A stretch of 64,000 nucleotides of DNA from Jeotgalibacillus malaysiensis (GTDB taxonomy: Bacteria > Bacillota > Bacilli > Bacillales > Jeotgalibacillaceae), in NCBI GenBank assembly GCA_000818095.1, contig CP009416.1, positions 2,092,501 through 2,156,500 on the forward strand, in the 5' to 3' direction. How positions within the stretch are numbered: the stretch's first letter is position 1; each line of letters begins with the position of its first letter. Positions 29,893 through 39,435 of this stretch are shown piece after piece. Under the pieces are notes generated by a model that worked only from the letters and a program-made list of their open reading frames with translations, made no database searches and was not told the DNA's origin. A program made the position numbers and the translations under genes.

Positions 29893-29975
29893 CGGCACAG
29901 TGGGGACGGAGTTCAGTGAGCCATTTTTAGAATGATTACAAAAGTGGATCACACAACTCCGTCCCCACTGTGCCG
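29893..29975. repeat. REP-like element: perfect 21-bp inverted repeat
   Basis: 29893-29913 (CGGCACAGTGGGGACGGAGTT) and 29955-29975 are exact reverse complements, separated by 41 nt. Within the loop, GTGAGCCA and TGGATCAC can extend the stem. GTGGGGACGG-type palindromes are scattered in many Firmicutes genomes. The region 29786-30082 holds no credible gene: a 79-codon minus-strand frame crosses the palindrome and lacks family features. Confidence 0.85.
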
Positions 29976-30082
29976 TTGCATCATTCAAGCTGTACTCCAC
30001 ATCAATATAGCATCGCACCTCACCACACAAGTACAAAAGCGCAACAAAAACCCCTGAACGATTTGTCCCGGGGTTTTTAATC

Positions 30083-32353
30083 TTATACGACAGGCTCATC
30101 TGTCCATTCTTTTTTCTCTTTATAAGTGATAAGCACGCCTTTTTTCTTAAGCTGGCGTTTTTTCAGTACATACCAAAGCTGTGCTGCGATAAATACTGAA
30201 GAATATGTTCCTGCAATCAGACCGATTAACAGGGCAATTGAGAAATTCAGGATCGACGTGGCACCGAAAATAATCAGCGCTACGACTACAAATACGACAG
30301 TCAATACAGTGTTTACTGAACGTCCAAGCGTTTGTCTGAGCGATTTGTTGACGATTAGTGCAAGTTCTTCCTTCTTCTCAATGCGCTTCATCTTACGCAT
30401 ATTCTCCCTGATCCGGTCAAATGTAACGATGGTATCGTTAATGGAATAACCAATTACGGTCAGAACAGCTGCGATGAAGGTAATATCGACTTCAAGCCTT
30501 GTTAAACTGAAGATTGCAATGATAAAGAACGCATCATGAACAAGAGCTACAATCGAAGCTGTTGCCATCTGCCACTCAAATCTGAGCGTTACATAAAGGA
30601 TAATCCCCAGTGATGCAATTGCAACAGCATAGAGTGCATTTCTTGCAAGCTCTTCTCCAATGACAGGATTTACGGTAGAAATATTAGGATCTGACCCATA
30701 TTCTTCTGTGAAGTATGTTCTCAGTTCTGCAATTTCATCCTGATTTAGAGATTCAGTATAGCGCGCGACACCGATTTCCTGGTTCGTGCCTGAAATTACC
30801 ACGTTGGCAGCTTCATACCCTGCTTCTTCAAGATCCTCTGCGAAGGATTCATTTGTTAAAGGTGTATCAGAAAGAACTTCCAAACGTGTACCTGCAGTAA
30901 AATCTATACCGAGATTTAATCTGAATGTTAACAATACAGCCAGACCGGCAACCAATAGAAGGGCAGAAAGTACAAAGAATTTCTTTCTTACTTTCACGAA
31001 GTCAATACGATCAAATTTTGTCGGAAGATCGAGTGAATCGGGTTCTTCCTCTTCGTTGTATTCAAGAATTTCTGATTTCTTTACGCCAAACCAGCCTTGT
31101 CGCTGATCCAGAAATTTACTTCTGACCCAGAGGCTCATAAACAAACGGGTACCAAATACAGCAGTAATGAAACTTGTCACAATACTGATTAACAGCATCG
31201 TAGCGAAACCTTTTACTGAACTTGTCCCGAAAGTGAATAATACAATACCAGCAAGCATGGTTGTAACGTTCGCATCAACAATTGTAAGCAGTGAAGATCC
31301 ACTTGCTTTTTTCCATGCATCTCTGATAGATCTGCCGATGCGCAGTTCTTCTTTCATCCGCTCATAGGTGATAATGTTAGCGTCAATTGCCATACCTACA
31401 CCAAGAATTAATGCTGCAATACCTGGCAGTGTCAATACACCATTCAGCCAGTCAAAGATTAACAGAATGAGGTAGATATAGACAGAAAGTGTAATGATTC
31501 CGATAAAGCCCGGGAAGCGATAAAATGCGATCATGAATAGGAAGATTAGCGCAACACCGATCAGCCCTGCAAAAATAGTCTGATCCATTGCCATCAGTCC
31601 AAATGATGCACCGACTGATGTTGAATACACTTCTTCAAGTTCAACAGGCAGTGAACCAGCACTTAAAAGATCTGCCAGGTTATTCGCTTCTTCTAGCGTA
31701 AAGTTACCTGTGATCGTTACCGTATCAGTATTTAATACCTGACTGACATTTGGTGCTGAAATAAACTTTGGATCTTCTTTTGTTCTTTCTTCTTCATATG
31801 AGTCGCCCTCTTCGTAATCAAGCCAGATCACCAGCTGATTCTGAGGCGCCATTGCTAGAATTTCCTGTGTGATTTGACCAAACTGATCCGCATCTTTCAG
31901 CTCAACCTGAACAATCGGCTGATTTGTATCAGGATCAAAGGTCTGTGTTGCTCCGCCTTCAACCAGGTCAGCACCTGTCATTTTAACTTCGTCATTTACA
32001 TCACGGAACGTAAGGTTTGCTTCAGTTGAAAGAATCTCTCTTGCCTGATTCTGATCTTCCACACCTGCAAGCTGAACACGGATCCGGTTCCCGTCTTCAA
32101 CCTGAATGACCGGTTCACTTACACCAAGCACGTTCACCCGGCGGTCGAGTGCTTCGGCTGTATCTGACACAACGTCCGGTGTGATTTCCTGTCCTTCTTC
32201 AGCCGGATTTACCTCGTAAAGCACTTCAAATCCGCCCTGAAGATCTAGACCTAGTTTTATGTTGTTTAAAATTGTATTGGAGGTAAGTCCAATTGTGCCG
32301 CCAATTAAGATAACCAGTAAAAAGAAGGCGACAATCCTGCTGCGCTTAATCAT
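30083..32353 (-). CDS. secDF: Fused protein translocase subunit SecDF
   Basis: 756 residues from ATG at 32353 (MIKRSRIVAFF) with GGGAGG upstream; the open frame continues to 32443 without a ribosome site. SecD half: TM1, LGLDLQGGFEVLYEV, the P1 periplasmic region, then five TMs including GVGMAIDANIITYERMKEE. SecF half starts near 460 (DFTAGTRLEV) and ends with TMs carrying YSINDTIVTFDRIREN. Twelve membrane segments in all. It uses the proton motive force to aid late Sec export. The fusion is normal for Bacillus. Confidence 0.97.
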   Translation of the reverse strand: MIKRSRIVAFFLLVILIGGTIGLTSNTILNNIKLGLDLQGGFEVLYEVNPAEEGQEITPDVVSDTAEALDRRVNVLGVSEPVIQVEDGNRIRVQLAGVEDQNQAREILSTEANLTFRDVNDEVKMTGADLVEGGATQTFDPDTNQPIVQVELKDADQFGQITQEILAMAPQNQLVIWLDYEEGDSYEEERTKEDPKFISAPNVSQVLNTDTVTITGNFTLEEANNLADLLSAGSLPVELEEVYSTSVGASFGLMAMDQTIFAGLIGVALIFLFMIAFYRFPGFIGIITLSVYIYLILLIFDWLNGVLTLPGIAALILGVGMAIDANIITYERMKEELRIGRSIRDAWKKASGSSLLTIVDANVTTMLAGIVLFTFGTSSVKGFATMLLISIVTSFITAVFGTRLFMSLWVRSKFLDQRQGWFGVKKSEILEYNEEEEPDSLDLPTKFDRIDFVKVRKKFFVLSALLLVAGLAVLLTFRLNLGIDFTAGTRLEVLSDTPLTNESFAEDLEEAGYEAANVVISGTNQEIGVARYTESLNQDEIAELRTYFTEEYGSDPNISTVNPVIGEELARNALYAVAIASLGIILYVTLRFEWQMATASIVALVHDAFFIIAIFSLTRLEVDITFIAAVLTVIGYSINDTIVTFDRIRENMRKMKRIEKKEELALIVNKSLRQTLGRSVNTVLTVVFVVVALIIFGATSILNFSIALLIGLIAGTYSSVFIAAQLWYVLKKRQLKKKGVLITYKEKKEWTDEPVV

Positions 32354-32450
32354 TATGTAAAAATCCTCCCTGTGTATATAGCCGAAACTATATGAAAACT
32401 GACCGTTTGTAACAGGTCTGTAAAGTGTCTGAAATTTCAGCAACAGACTT

Positions 32451-32479
32451 ATTATGTATTACTTCCCTGAAGGTGTCAA
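32451..32479 (-). promoter_or_regulatory. Sigma-A promoter of secDF
   Basis: TTGACA (32474-32479), 17 nt, CATAAT (32451-32456) on the minus strand, in the gap after comN. Confidence 0.8.
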
Positions 32480-32507
32480 CGCACCTTGTTAGATTGTCAG
32501 TTAATGT

Positions 32508-32822
32508 TCATTCTTGATGCTGACCATGAAGTAGCAGCTGAAGTTCATCATCTTCAAGCCCGCTTCTGCCGGCTGTCTGCTTATATTCTTCGTTGGTCAT
32601 AAAATTCATGAAGTCGCCTGCTTTCACCTGAAGGATCTCCTGAACGACCCTGTGCAGCCTGAAGCTTTCATTTTCCCGCTTCCATTTCTTTTGTGTCAGA
32701 TATCGCCAGATCTTTTCCGGTGTAGCGGTATCATAACCATAAATCCTCAACTCCTGAGCCTTACTGACAAGCGCGGGCCCAACAATCGGAAAAGCTTCTT
32801 CATATTTTGTATGCTGATTCAC
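32508..32822 (-). CDS. comN: Post-transcriptional regulator ComN (YrzD)
   Basis: 104 residues, soluble. The pattern KAQELRIYGYDTATPEKIWRYL followed by LHRVVQEIL and DFMNFMT matches the ComN/YrzD family (post-transcriptional regulator, PF13797). In B. subtilis ComN promotes comE operon expression and associates with DivIVA at the pole. It lies between secDF and the divergent spoVB remnant, as in B. subtilis. Confidence 0.85.
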   Translation of the reverse strand: MNQHTKYEEAFPIVGPALVSKAQELRIYGYDTATPEKIWRYLTQKKWKRENESFRLHRVVQEILQVKAGDFMNFMTNEEYKQTAGRSGLEDDELQLLLHGQHQE

Positions 32823-32921
32823 TATTTTTCTCCTTTCTATATTTAATGCATAGCCCCGATTCTAAACGGCATATGATTTATTGTATCTAAAATATATGAT
32901 TTTGAGAAGATGGAGGATAAA

Positions 32922-33410
32922 GTGTCTAAACTGATTAAAGGTACACTCGTGCTGATGGCTGCCGCATTAATTACGAAAGTGCTTGGATTCGTACATAGAA
33001 TCATTCTTGCTGACATGGCCGGCGCTGAAGGTGTCGGGCTTTATATGATGACATTTCCGGCATTGATGCTTGCGATTACTGTTACGCAGCTGGGTCTTCC
33101 TATTGCGATATCAAAATATGTATCGGAAGCAGCTGCTAACAGAAATGAGCAGGAAATCAGAAAGATTTTATCTGTATCACTCTGGATCACGGGAACACTC
33201 GCTGTTTTATTAACACCTTTATTGTTTTTCGCAGCTCCGTTTATTTCAACCACTCTTTTAAATGATGAAAGAACGCTGATTCCTTTTATTGCAGTATTGC
33301 CGATTATCCCGATCGCTGCCTTTTCAGCAGTAGTCCGCGGCTATTTTATGGGTAGACAGCTGATTCAGAGAGAAGACTGGGCTTTTTTAAAAAGCTTTAA
33401 GAAGAACTGA
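32922..33410 (+). pseudogene. spoVB: spoVB remnant: polysaccharide flippase with internal deletion
   Basis: The frame starts best at GTG 32922 (MSKLIKGTLVLMAAALI, with GGAGG 5 nt upstream) and encodes only 162 residues, against about 518 for SpoVB. Residues 1-149 align by eye with the N-terminus of SpoVB (MATE/MurJ-like flippase needed for spore cortex), through the RGYFMGRQ motif. The last 16 residues (LIQREDWAFLKSFKKN) resemble the extreme C-terminal tail of such proteins, suggesting an in-frame loss of about 1 kb. Only about four of the usual 14 membrane segments remain. The stop overlaps convergent yrbG by 14 nt. Confidence 0.85.
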
Positions 33411-34053
33411 TAAACCACTGCCCATCTTCATAAGTGCAAAAGAATATATCTTTCAGGTGGTCATGTCCCTGAACCTTCAACTCTGCTCTTAACCAGCGTT
33501 CATCTTTTCCGATCAGATCCAGGTGCCTGCTCTGAATTCTCCCATCCATGACAAGCGGCAGAGACAGCTGACCGGCACTTCTCTCTTTTCTCAGAACCGA
33601 AAGCGTGCCTGACGGTTCTAAAATCGCAGAAGATACTTCCTGCAGGTCAAATACTTCTTTTTCTCTAAGCTGCTGCATAAGATCATCTATATTGTAACGG
33701 TTCTTTCTCATCTCATTTCTCACAAGTTCGCCGTTATGGATCAGGATAGAAGGTCTCCCATCAATTAAATCCCTGAATTTCTTTGACTTCATCGAAAACC
33801 AGGATAAAAGAATCTGAAGCAGCATTAGCAAAATCATAGGAAAAGCAGCCTGCATCATACTCATATAAGGATCTTCAATTGCGAATGCAGCCATCTCTGC
33901 GATCATCATAAAGACAATCAAATCCAGCAGGCTTAATTCACCAATCTCTCTTTTTCCCATCAGCCTGAATATCAGCAGGATTAATAAATATAACGTGACA
34001 GCTTTTATCCCGATTAATGAATACATTTCAATCAAAGCCTGCACCACCTTCAC
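33397..34053 (-). CDS. yrbG: DUF421 (YetF-type) membrane protein YrbG
   Basis: 218 residues: three N-terminal membrane segments (about 14-32, 45-65, 68-88) and a cytoplasmic DUF421 domain with GRPSILIHNGELVRNEMRKN near 99-118. Family function is not settled; it has been tied to spore germination and membrane processes. Synteny spoVB-yrbG-yrzE-yajC is that of B. subtilis. It converges on the spoVB remnant. Confidence 0.88.
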   Translation of the reverse strand: MKVVQALIEMYSLIGIKAVTLYLLILLIFRLMGKREIGELSLLDLIVFMMIAEMAAFAIEDPYMSMMQAAFPMILLMLLQILLSWFSMKSKKFRDLIDGRPSILIHNGELVRNEMRKNRYNIDDLMQQLREKEVFDLQEVSSAILEPSGTLSVLRKERSAGQLSLPLVMDGRIQSRHLDLIGKDERWLRAELKVQGHDHLKDIFFCTYEDGQWFISSS

Positions 34054-34109
34054 TCATATAGTGTGTGCGGAAAACGGGAAATTATTTCAAACAGAAGGAG
34101 CGTGAAGAA

Positions 34110-34487
34110 ATGACTGCATGGAAAAAAACTGCAGGGGGATTTGGCATTGCCGTCGGTTTTGTTCTGGTCATCATCACTCTATATGCTGCGATTGCGTCCG
34201 GGTTATTACATTTCACTAAGATCACTGAGCTTTCTATGGAAAAGTGGAATGGGCTTGCAGGAGCAGCTGCTGTGTTAATCGGAAGTATGATCGGAAGTGC
34301 TTCTGCGGGACAAAAAGGGATCTATATTGGACTGCTGACTGCTCTTTCAGTGATTGGAACAGGGTTATTTTTCATGGAAGCACCGTTTGAGTGGTCACAT
34401 TTTATCCATTATGGATTAATGGTTGCCTCCGGAATGGCTGGAGGGATTGCAGGTGTTAATTTGTTTGGACGTTCTGAGGCAAAATAA
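34110..34487 (+). CDS. yrzE: TIGR04086-type four-TM membrane protein (YrzE)
   Basis: 125 residues from ATG at 34110 (MTAWKKTAGGFGIAVGF), with AAGGAG 9 nt upstream; an in-frame GTG at 34065 has none. Four hydrophobic stretches (about 8-30, 44-62, 70-88, 95-118) and a Gly-rich last helix match the YrzE/TIGR04086 group. Function unknown. The order yrbG-yrzE-yajC is kept from B. subtilis, and it ends in a terminator shared with yajC. Confidence 0.8.
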   Translation: MTAWKKTAGGFGIAVGFVLVIITLYAAIASGLLHFTKITELSMEKWNGLAGAAAVLIGSMIGSASAGQKGIYIGLLTALSVIGTGLFFMEAPFEWSHFIHYGLMVASGMAGGIAGVNLFGRSEAK

Positions 34488-34512
34488 AAAAGCTGCGGCT
34501 GCAGCTTTTTTT
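34485..34512. terminator. Bidirectional terminator between yrzE and yajC
   Basis: AAAAAAGCTGC / GCAGCTTTTTTT with a 4-nt GGCT loop; symmetric and serves convergent genes. Confidence 0.88.
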
Positions 34513-34520
34513 ATCTTTTC

Positions 34521-34793
34521 TTACATTGCTGAATCTTTTTCTACCACTTCACGTACCGCATTGCGGTCGTATGTTAAGCGGCTTCCATCTCCACACTTGA
34601 TGACTACCTGACCTTCGTCAAGTGCATCAATAATACCGTGTAAACCGCCAATCGTGACGATTTTATCACCCTTGCTTAAGCTGTTTTGCATTTCCATTAC
34701 TTTTTTCTGACGCTTCTGCTGAGGACGGATTAAGAAAAGGTACATTAAACCGAACATCAGAATAAGCGGAAGTAAAGTTACGATCATATCCAT
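34521..34793 (-). CDS. yajC: Preprotein translocase subunit YajC
   Basis: 90 residues: one membrane segment (about 4-22) followed by the cytoplasmic hallmark FLIRPQQKRQKKVMEMQNSL and KGDKIVTIGGLHGIIDALDE. It is an accessory partner of SecDF. It lies downstream of tgt, with a 33-nt gap, as in most bacteria. Confidence 0.96.
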   Translation of the reverse strand: MDMIVTLLPLILMFGLMYLFLIRPQQKRQKKVMEMQNSLSKGDKIVTIGGLHGIIDALDEGQVVIKCGDGSRLTYDRNAVREVVEKDSAM

Positions 34794-34826
34794 TACGCTA
34801 AACTCCCCCTTTCTTTCATATATCTA

Positions 34827-35981
<1,155 letters not shown>

Positions 35982-37007
35982 CTATTTGATCAGCATGGCA
36001 TCGCCAAAGCTGAAAAATCTGTACCTTTCCTTCACTGCCGCTTCATAAGCAGCAAGCGTGTGTTCTCTTCCGGCCATCGCACTCACAAGCATGATCAGCG
36101 TGGACTTTGGCAGATGAAAGTTTGTCAGAAGCACATCTGACGCTTTGAACTCATAGCCTGGGTAAATGAAAATATCTGTCCAGCCGGATTGCGCTTTAAA
36201 ATGCCCTGCATCATCTGCAATTGTTTCTAACGTGCGGGTTGAAGTAGTACCGACTGTAATAATCCGGCCGCCGCCTGCACGCGTTTCATTCAGCACGCTG
36301 GCATTTTCTTCTGACAGCTGATAATACTCACTGTGCATATCGTGTTCTTCAATTGAATCTACAGAAACCGGTCTGAAAGTACCTAAGCCGACGTGCAGCG
36401 TAATAAAGGCAACTTTTACACCTTTCGCTTTGATCTCTTCAAGAATTTCTTCTGTGAAGTGCAACCCTGCAGTAGGCGCAGCAGCTGAGCCGCGTTCTTT
36501 CGCAAAAACTGTCTGGTAACGGTCTTTATCATCAAGTTTTTCTTTAATATAAGGCGGAAGCGGCATATCGCCCAGCTGGTCAAGCAGTTCATAGAAGATA
36601 CCATCGTAGCTGAATTCCAGGATCCTTGCGCCCTGATCACCTGTTTCCACACATTCAGCTGTTAAAAGACCATCTCCAAATGTGATGACTGTCCCCGGCT
36701 TAACACGTTTAGCAGGTTTCACAAGAGTTTCCCACGTGTCACCTTCAAGCTGCTTAAGCAACAGCACCTCAATTGCTGCTCCGGTCTCTGTTTTCTCACC
36801 GATCAGCCTTGCAGGCAGCACCTTTGTATCGTTTAACACGAGGCAGTCGCCTTCATGTAAATAGTTGAGTATATGTTTAAATGACTGATGCTCTACTTTT
36901 CCTGTTTTTTTATCAAGCACCATCAGCCTGCTCGAAGTACGATCCTCGAGCGGTACCTGTGCAATTAATTCTTCAGGAAGTTCGAAATCAAAGTCGTTAA
37001 TATTCAT
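35982..37007 (-). CDS. queA: S-adenosylmethionine:tRNA ribosyltransferase-isomerase QueA
   Basis: 341 residues. It transfers the ribosyl moiety of SAM to preQ1 in tRNA to form epoxyqueuosine. Starts with the [20 protein letters not shown] block typical of the family; [13 protein letters not shown] and [14 protein letters not shown] (near 155-190), and [15 protein letters not shown] near the C-terminus. ATG at 37007. It lies 15 nt upstream of tgt. Confidence 0.97.
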   Translation of the reverse strand: MNINDFDFELPEELIAQVPLEDRTSSRLMVLDKKTGKVEHQSFKHILNYLHEGDCLVLNDTKVLPARLIGEKTETGAAIEVLLLKQLEGDTWETLVKPAKRVKPGTVITFGDGLLTAECVETGDQGARILEFSYDGIFYELLDQLGDMPLPPYIKEKLDDKDRYQTVFAKERGSAAAPTAGLHFTEEILEEIKAKGVKVAFITLHVGLGTFRPVSVDSIEEHDMHSEYYQLSEENASVLNETRAGGGRIITVGTTSTRTLETIADDAGHFKAQSGWTDIFIYPGYEFKASDVLLTNFHLPKSTLIMLVSAMAGREHTLAAYEAAVKERYRFFSFGDAMLIK

Positions 37008-37020
37008 CTTTCGCAGCTCC

Positions 37021-37224
37021 TTACTTGAACCTTCCGATTAAGAAGAAGATTCCTGTCAAAATTAAACTGATTAAAATCGAAGTAACAATTGGAAAATAAA
37101 ACGTCATGTTTTCTTTTTTGATCACAATATCACCCGGCAGCCTGCCAGCTTTAATAAACTGCAGTAAAAATCCGGCTACTAACAGCGCAGCACCTGCAAT
37201 CATCAGCATTTTAGGCAGTGTCAT
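37021..37224 (-). CDS. yrzS: DUF2905 small membrane protein (YrzS)
   Basis: 67 residues: two membrane segments (about 7-25 and 43-63) joined by [19 protein letters not shown], which is the DUF2905 pattern. Function unknown. Its start overlaps the ruvB stop by 4 nt (ATGA), so translation is coupled, and queA begins 13 nt later. Confidence 0.9.
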   Translation of the reverse strand: MTLPKMLMIAGAALLVAGFLLQFIKAGRLPGDIVIKKENMTFYFPIVTSILISLILTGIFFLIGRFK

Positions 37225-38219
37225 TTGGGCACCTCCAGGTTAAAATGTTCATAAACTAGTGGTGTTGCGATCCGTCCCCTCGGTGTACGCTGCAGAAAAC
37301 CGATCTGCAGAAGGTATGGTTCATAGACATCTTCAATCGTTGAAGACTCCTCCCCAATACTTGCTGCAATCGTATCAAGCCCTACAGGCCCGCCTCTAAA
37401 GCGTTCAATAATTCCTCTTAATAATTTATGATCGATATGATCAAGACCGAGCTGGTCAACCTGAAGTAATTCAAGAGAGGCTTTTGCGATCGGAAGTGTA
37501 ATATCCCCTTCACCTTTAACCTGCGCATAATCTCTTACCCTTCTCAGCAGCCTGTTGGCAATACGCGGTGTCCCTCTTGAGCGTCTCGCAATTTCATCGG
37601 CTCCATCTTCATCGATTTCAGTATTAAAAATATCAGCAGACCGGTTCACAATTTCTTTTAACTGATCCACATTGTAATACTCAAGCCTGCTCAATACACC
37701 GAATCTGTCACGAAGCGGTGCTGAAATTGCACCCGCTCTTGTCGTGGCGCCAACTAATGTAAACGGTGGGAGGTCAAGTCTCACAGATCTTGCACTTGGG
37801 CCGGTACCGATCACAATATCAAGGCAGAAATCCTCCATTGCAGGATACAGCACTTCTTCAATTGCTCTTGGCAGCCTGTGAATCTCATCGATAAATAATA
37901 CATCACCAGGCTCTAGTGCTGTCAATATCGCAGCAAGATCGCCTGCCCGTTCGACAGCCGGCCCCGCAGTCGTACGAAGATTAACACCCATCTCATTTGC
38001 AATGACGGCAGCAAGTGTTGTTTTACCTAACCCGGGGGGACCATACAGAAGAACATGGTCAAGGGTTTCCTGCCTGTTTTTTGCTGCTTCAATATAAATC
38101 GCCAGGTTCTTCTTTACCTGATCCTGACCGATATACGTCTCAAGCAGCTGAGGCCTGATTGATTGTTCAATTGTCTCTTCTTCCAGGTTTGCTTCCCCTG
38201 ATACGATCCGCTCTTCCAT
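37221..38219 (-). CDS. ruvB: Holliday junction branch-migration helicase RuvB
   Basis: 332 residues, AAA+ motor. [20 protein letters not shown] near 21-40, Walker [14 protein letters not shown] near 60-72, Walker [12 protein letters not shown] near 110, sensor GATTRAG near 157, and a C-terminal winged helix with [15 protein letters not shown]. Works with RuvA to drive branch migration. It lies 11 nt after ruvA. Confidence 0.98.
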   Translation of the reverse strand: MEERIVSGEANLEEETIEQSIRPQLLETYIGQDQVKKNLAIYIEAAKNRQETLDHVLLYGPPGLGKTTLAAVIANEMGVNLRTTAGPAVERAGDLAAILTALEPGDVLFIDEIHRLPRAIEEVLYPAMEDFCLDIVIGTGPSARSVRLDLPPFTLVGATTRAGAISAPLRDRFGVLSRLEYYNVDQLKEIVNRSADIFNTEIDEDGADEIARRSRGTPRIANRLLRRVRDYAQVKGEGDITLPIAKASLELLQVDQLGLDHIDHKLLRGIIERFRGGPVGLDTIAASIGEESSTIEDVYEPYLLQIGFLQRTPRGRIATPLVYEHFNLEVPK

Positions 38220-38230
38220 CTAATCCCTCC

Positions 38231-38842
38231 TTATTTAAGCTTCAGCATGAGCTGAAGACCTTTTTTGATGTACTGATCAGTTGTCAGTGATTCCTTTTGC
38301 AGTGAAGGTCTGATCTTTTTCACTTCACGTTCAGAGTAACCAAGCGCCTGAAGTGCCATGACTGCTTCATCCAGTGCCGAGTCATCCTGCCCTTTTACTT
38401 CTGCAGCATCATTAAACAGATTAGGAAAGTAATCCGGTACAACGTCCTGCAGTTTTCCTTTCAGATCGAGGATGATTTGTCTCGCAGTCTTTTTGCCGAC
38501 TCCCGGGAATTTAACGAGCAGTGTTTCATTTTCTTCTTCAATTGCCTGAATGACCTGTTCTGGTGCGCCTGATGCAAGAATCGCCAGTGCCCCTTTAGGT
38601 CCGATACCTGAGACATTTAAGAGCTTTGTAAATAACAGCTTCTCTTCCATTGTAGGGAATCCGAACAGTGTCAGCTGATCTTCTCTAACGTGCTGGTAAG
38701 TAAACACCTGAACTGTTTCCCCCTGCTTAGAAGACATCACAAAAGGATTAGGCATATAGATTTTGTAGCCTAATCCGTGATGATCAGAAACAATATATTC
38801 TGTGGAGATATATGTAATTTCACCTTTTATATATTCATACAT
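38231..38842 (-). CDS. ruvA: Holliday junction DNA-binding protein RuvA
   Basis: 203 residues. N-terminal OB domain with [20 protein letters not shown], two helix-hairpin-helix motifs ([16 protein letters not shown] near 72 and [20 protein letters not shown] near 108), and a C-terminal domain III ([14 protein letters not shown]) that binds RuvB. There is no RuvC in the operon, usual for Bacilli, which use RecU. It sits behind a promoter that overlaps an apparent LexA box. Confidence 0.97.
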   Translation of the reverse strand: MYEYIKGEITYISTEYIVSDHHGLGYKIYMPNPFVMSSKQGETVQVFTYQHVREDQLTLFGFPTMEEKLLFTKLLNVSGIGPKGALAILASGAPEQVIQAIEEENETLLVKFPGVGKKTARQIILDLKGKLQDVVPDYFPNLFNDAAEVKGQDDSALDEAVMALQALGYSEREVKKIRPSLQKESLTTDQYIKKGLQLMLKLK

Positions 38843-38946
38843 ATTAGACTCTTCCTTTCAATGCAAACTTCATTGTAACACAACTCAGCCTTTTCAATGT
38901 GTCAGACTTTTTAAGATTGCTGAACTGTTTAGTTGTTTTACAAAAT

Positions 38947-38960
38947 GAAACATCTGTTCT
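38947..38960 (-). promoter_or_regulatory. Probable LexA (DinR) operator of ruvAB
   Basis: Minus strand AGAACAGATGTTTC fits the Bacillus SOS box CGAACRNRYGTTYC at 13 of 14 positions (first base A instead of C). It lies immediately downstream of the -10 at 38963-38968, where a bound repressor would block initiation. ruvAB is in the SOS regulon in B. subtilis. Confidence 0.75.
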
Positions 38961-38962
38961 AT

Positions 38963-38992
38963 TTTATCACGTTCAGGCCTGCTTTACAGCAA
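38963..38992 (-). promoter_or_regulatory. Candidate promoter of ruvAB
   Basis: TTGCTG (38987-38992), 18 nt, GATAAA (38963-38968) on the minus strand. The adjoining LexA box strengthens the call. A second extended -10 (TGTTACAAT) closer to ruvA could also be used. Confidence 0.55.
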
Positions 38993-39023
38993 AAGAAATA
39001 GCCTGAGATCATGTAATCTCAGA
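38991..39023 (-). terminator. Terminator after truncated bofC
   Basis: Minus-strand stem GTCTGAGAT/ATCTCAGGC with loop TACATG, followed by TATTTCTTTT. Confidence 0.7.
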
Positions 39024-39089
39024 CTAACCGTTTTGTTGCGCTAGAATTCCGCTCTCATCTTATTGAATATTTACTTCAATTATTACCTT

Positions 39090-39374
39090 CTAATCTGCAA
39101 TCGTGTAGCCACTCCACTTCAAAAGCGGAGAAACAGTGTTTTCAGTTGTTCTTAAAGTAATTAATTCGTTATTCATATCAATAATCTGCCAGTCTTTATA
39201 AGTTGCGAAAAAGTCCTCCATTGCTTCATATGTTTCTGTTCTTTGCTCAATGCCTTTCTCGCCGTCCTGATAAACGGTTTCAACCGATAAGTTCAAAGTC
39301 AGTGCAGCAGCACTTATCTGGGTTGAAAAAAACAATGAGACCATTAAACATAAAATAATCGCTGATGTTTTCAT
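39090..39374 (-). CDS. bofC: BofC N-terminal domain only (truncated forespore signalling inhibitor)
   Basis: 94 residues from ATG at 39374 (MKTSAIILCLM) with AGAGG upstream. Signal peptide to about residue 23, then a block that aligns by eye with the N-terminal domain of BofC: VETVYQDGEKGIEQRTETYE ... MEDFFATYKDWQII ... SPLLKWSGYTIAD. B. subtilis BofC is about 170 residues and restrains SpoIVB signalling to the SpoIVF complex; its C-terminal domain is absent here. The stop is followed by a terminator with no trace of the missing domain. Adjacent to ruvA, as in B. subtilis. Confidence 0.7.
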   Translation of the reverse strand: MKTSAIILCLMVSLFFSTQISAAALTLNLSVETVYQDGEKGIEQRTETYEAMEDFFATYKDWQIIDMNNELITLRTTENTVSPLLKWSGYTIAD

Positions 39375-39435
39375 CGTATCCTCTCCCAAAAAGCTTGTTA
39401 GGTTAGCATTTGTGTTTCACAGGATTTTATTCATC

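Noticed and set aside
29860-30099. 79-codon minus-strand ORF between secDF and yrvD
   Set aside because: It crosses the 21-bp palindrome, overlaps the end of secDF, has no convincing ribosome site and no family-like features.
30083-30110. A split secD and secF
   Set aside because: The frame is continuous through both halves and ends normally; fused SecDF is standard in Bacillus.
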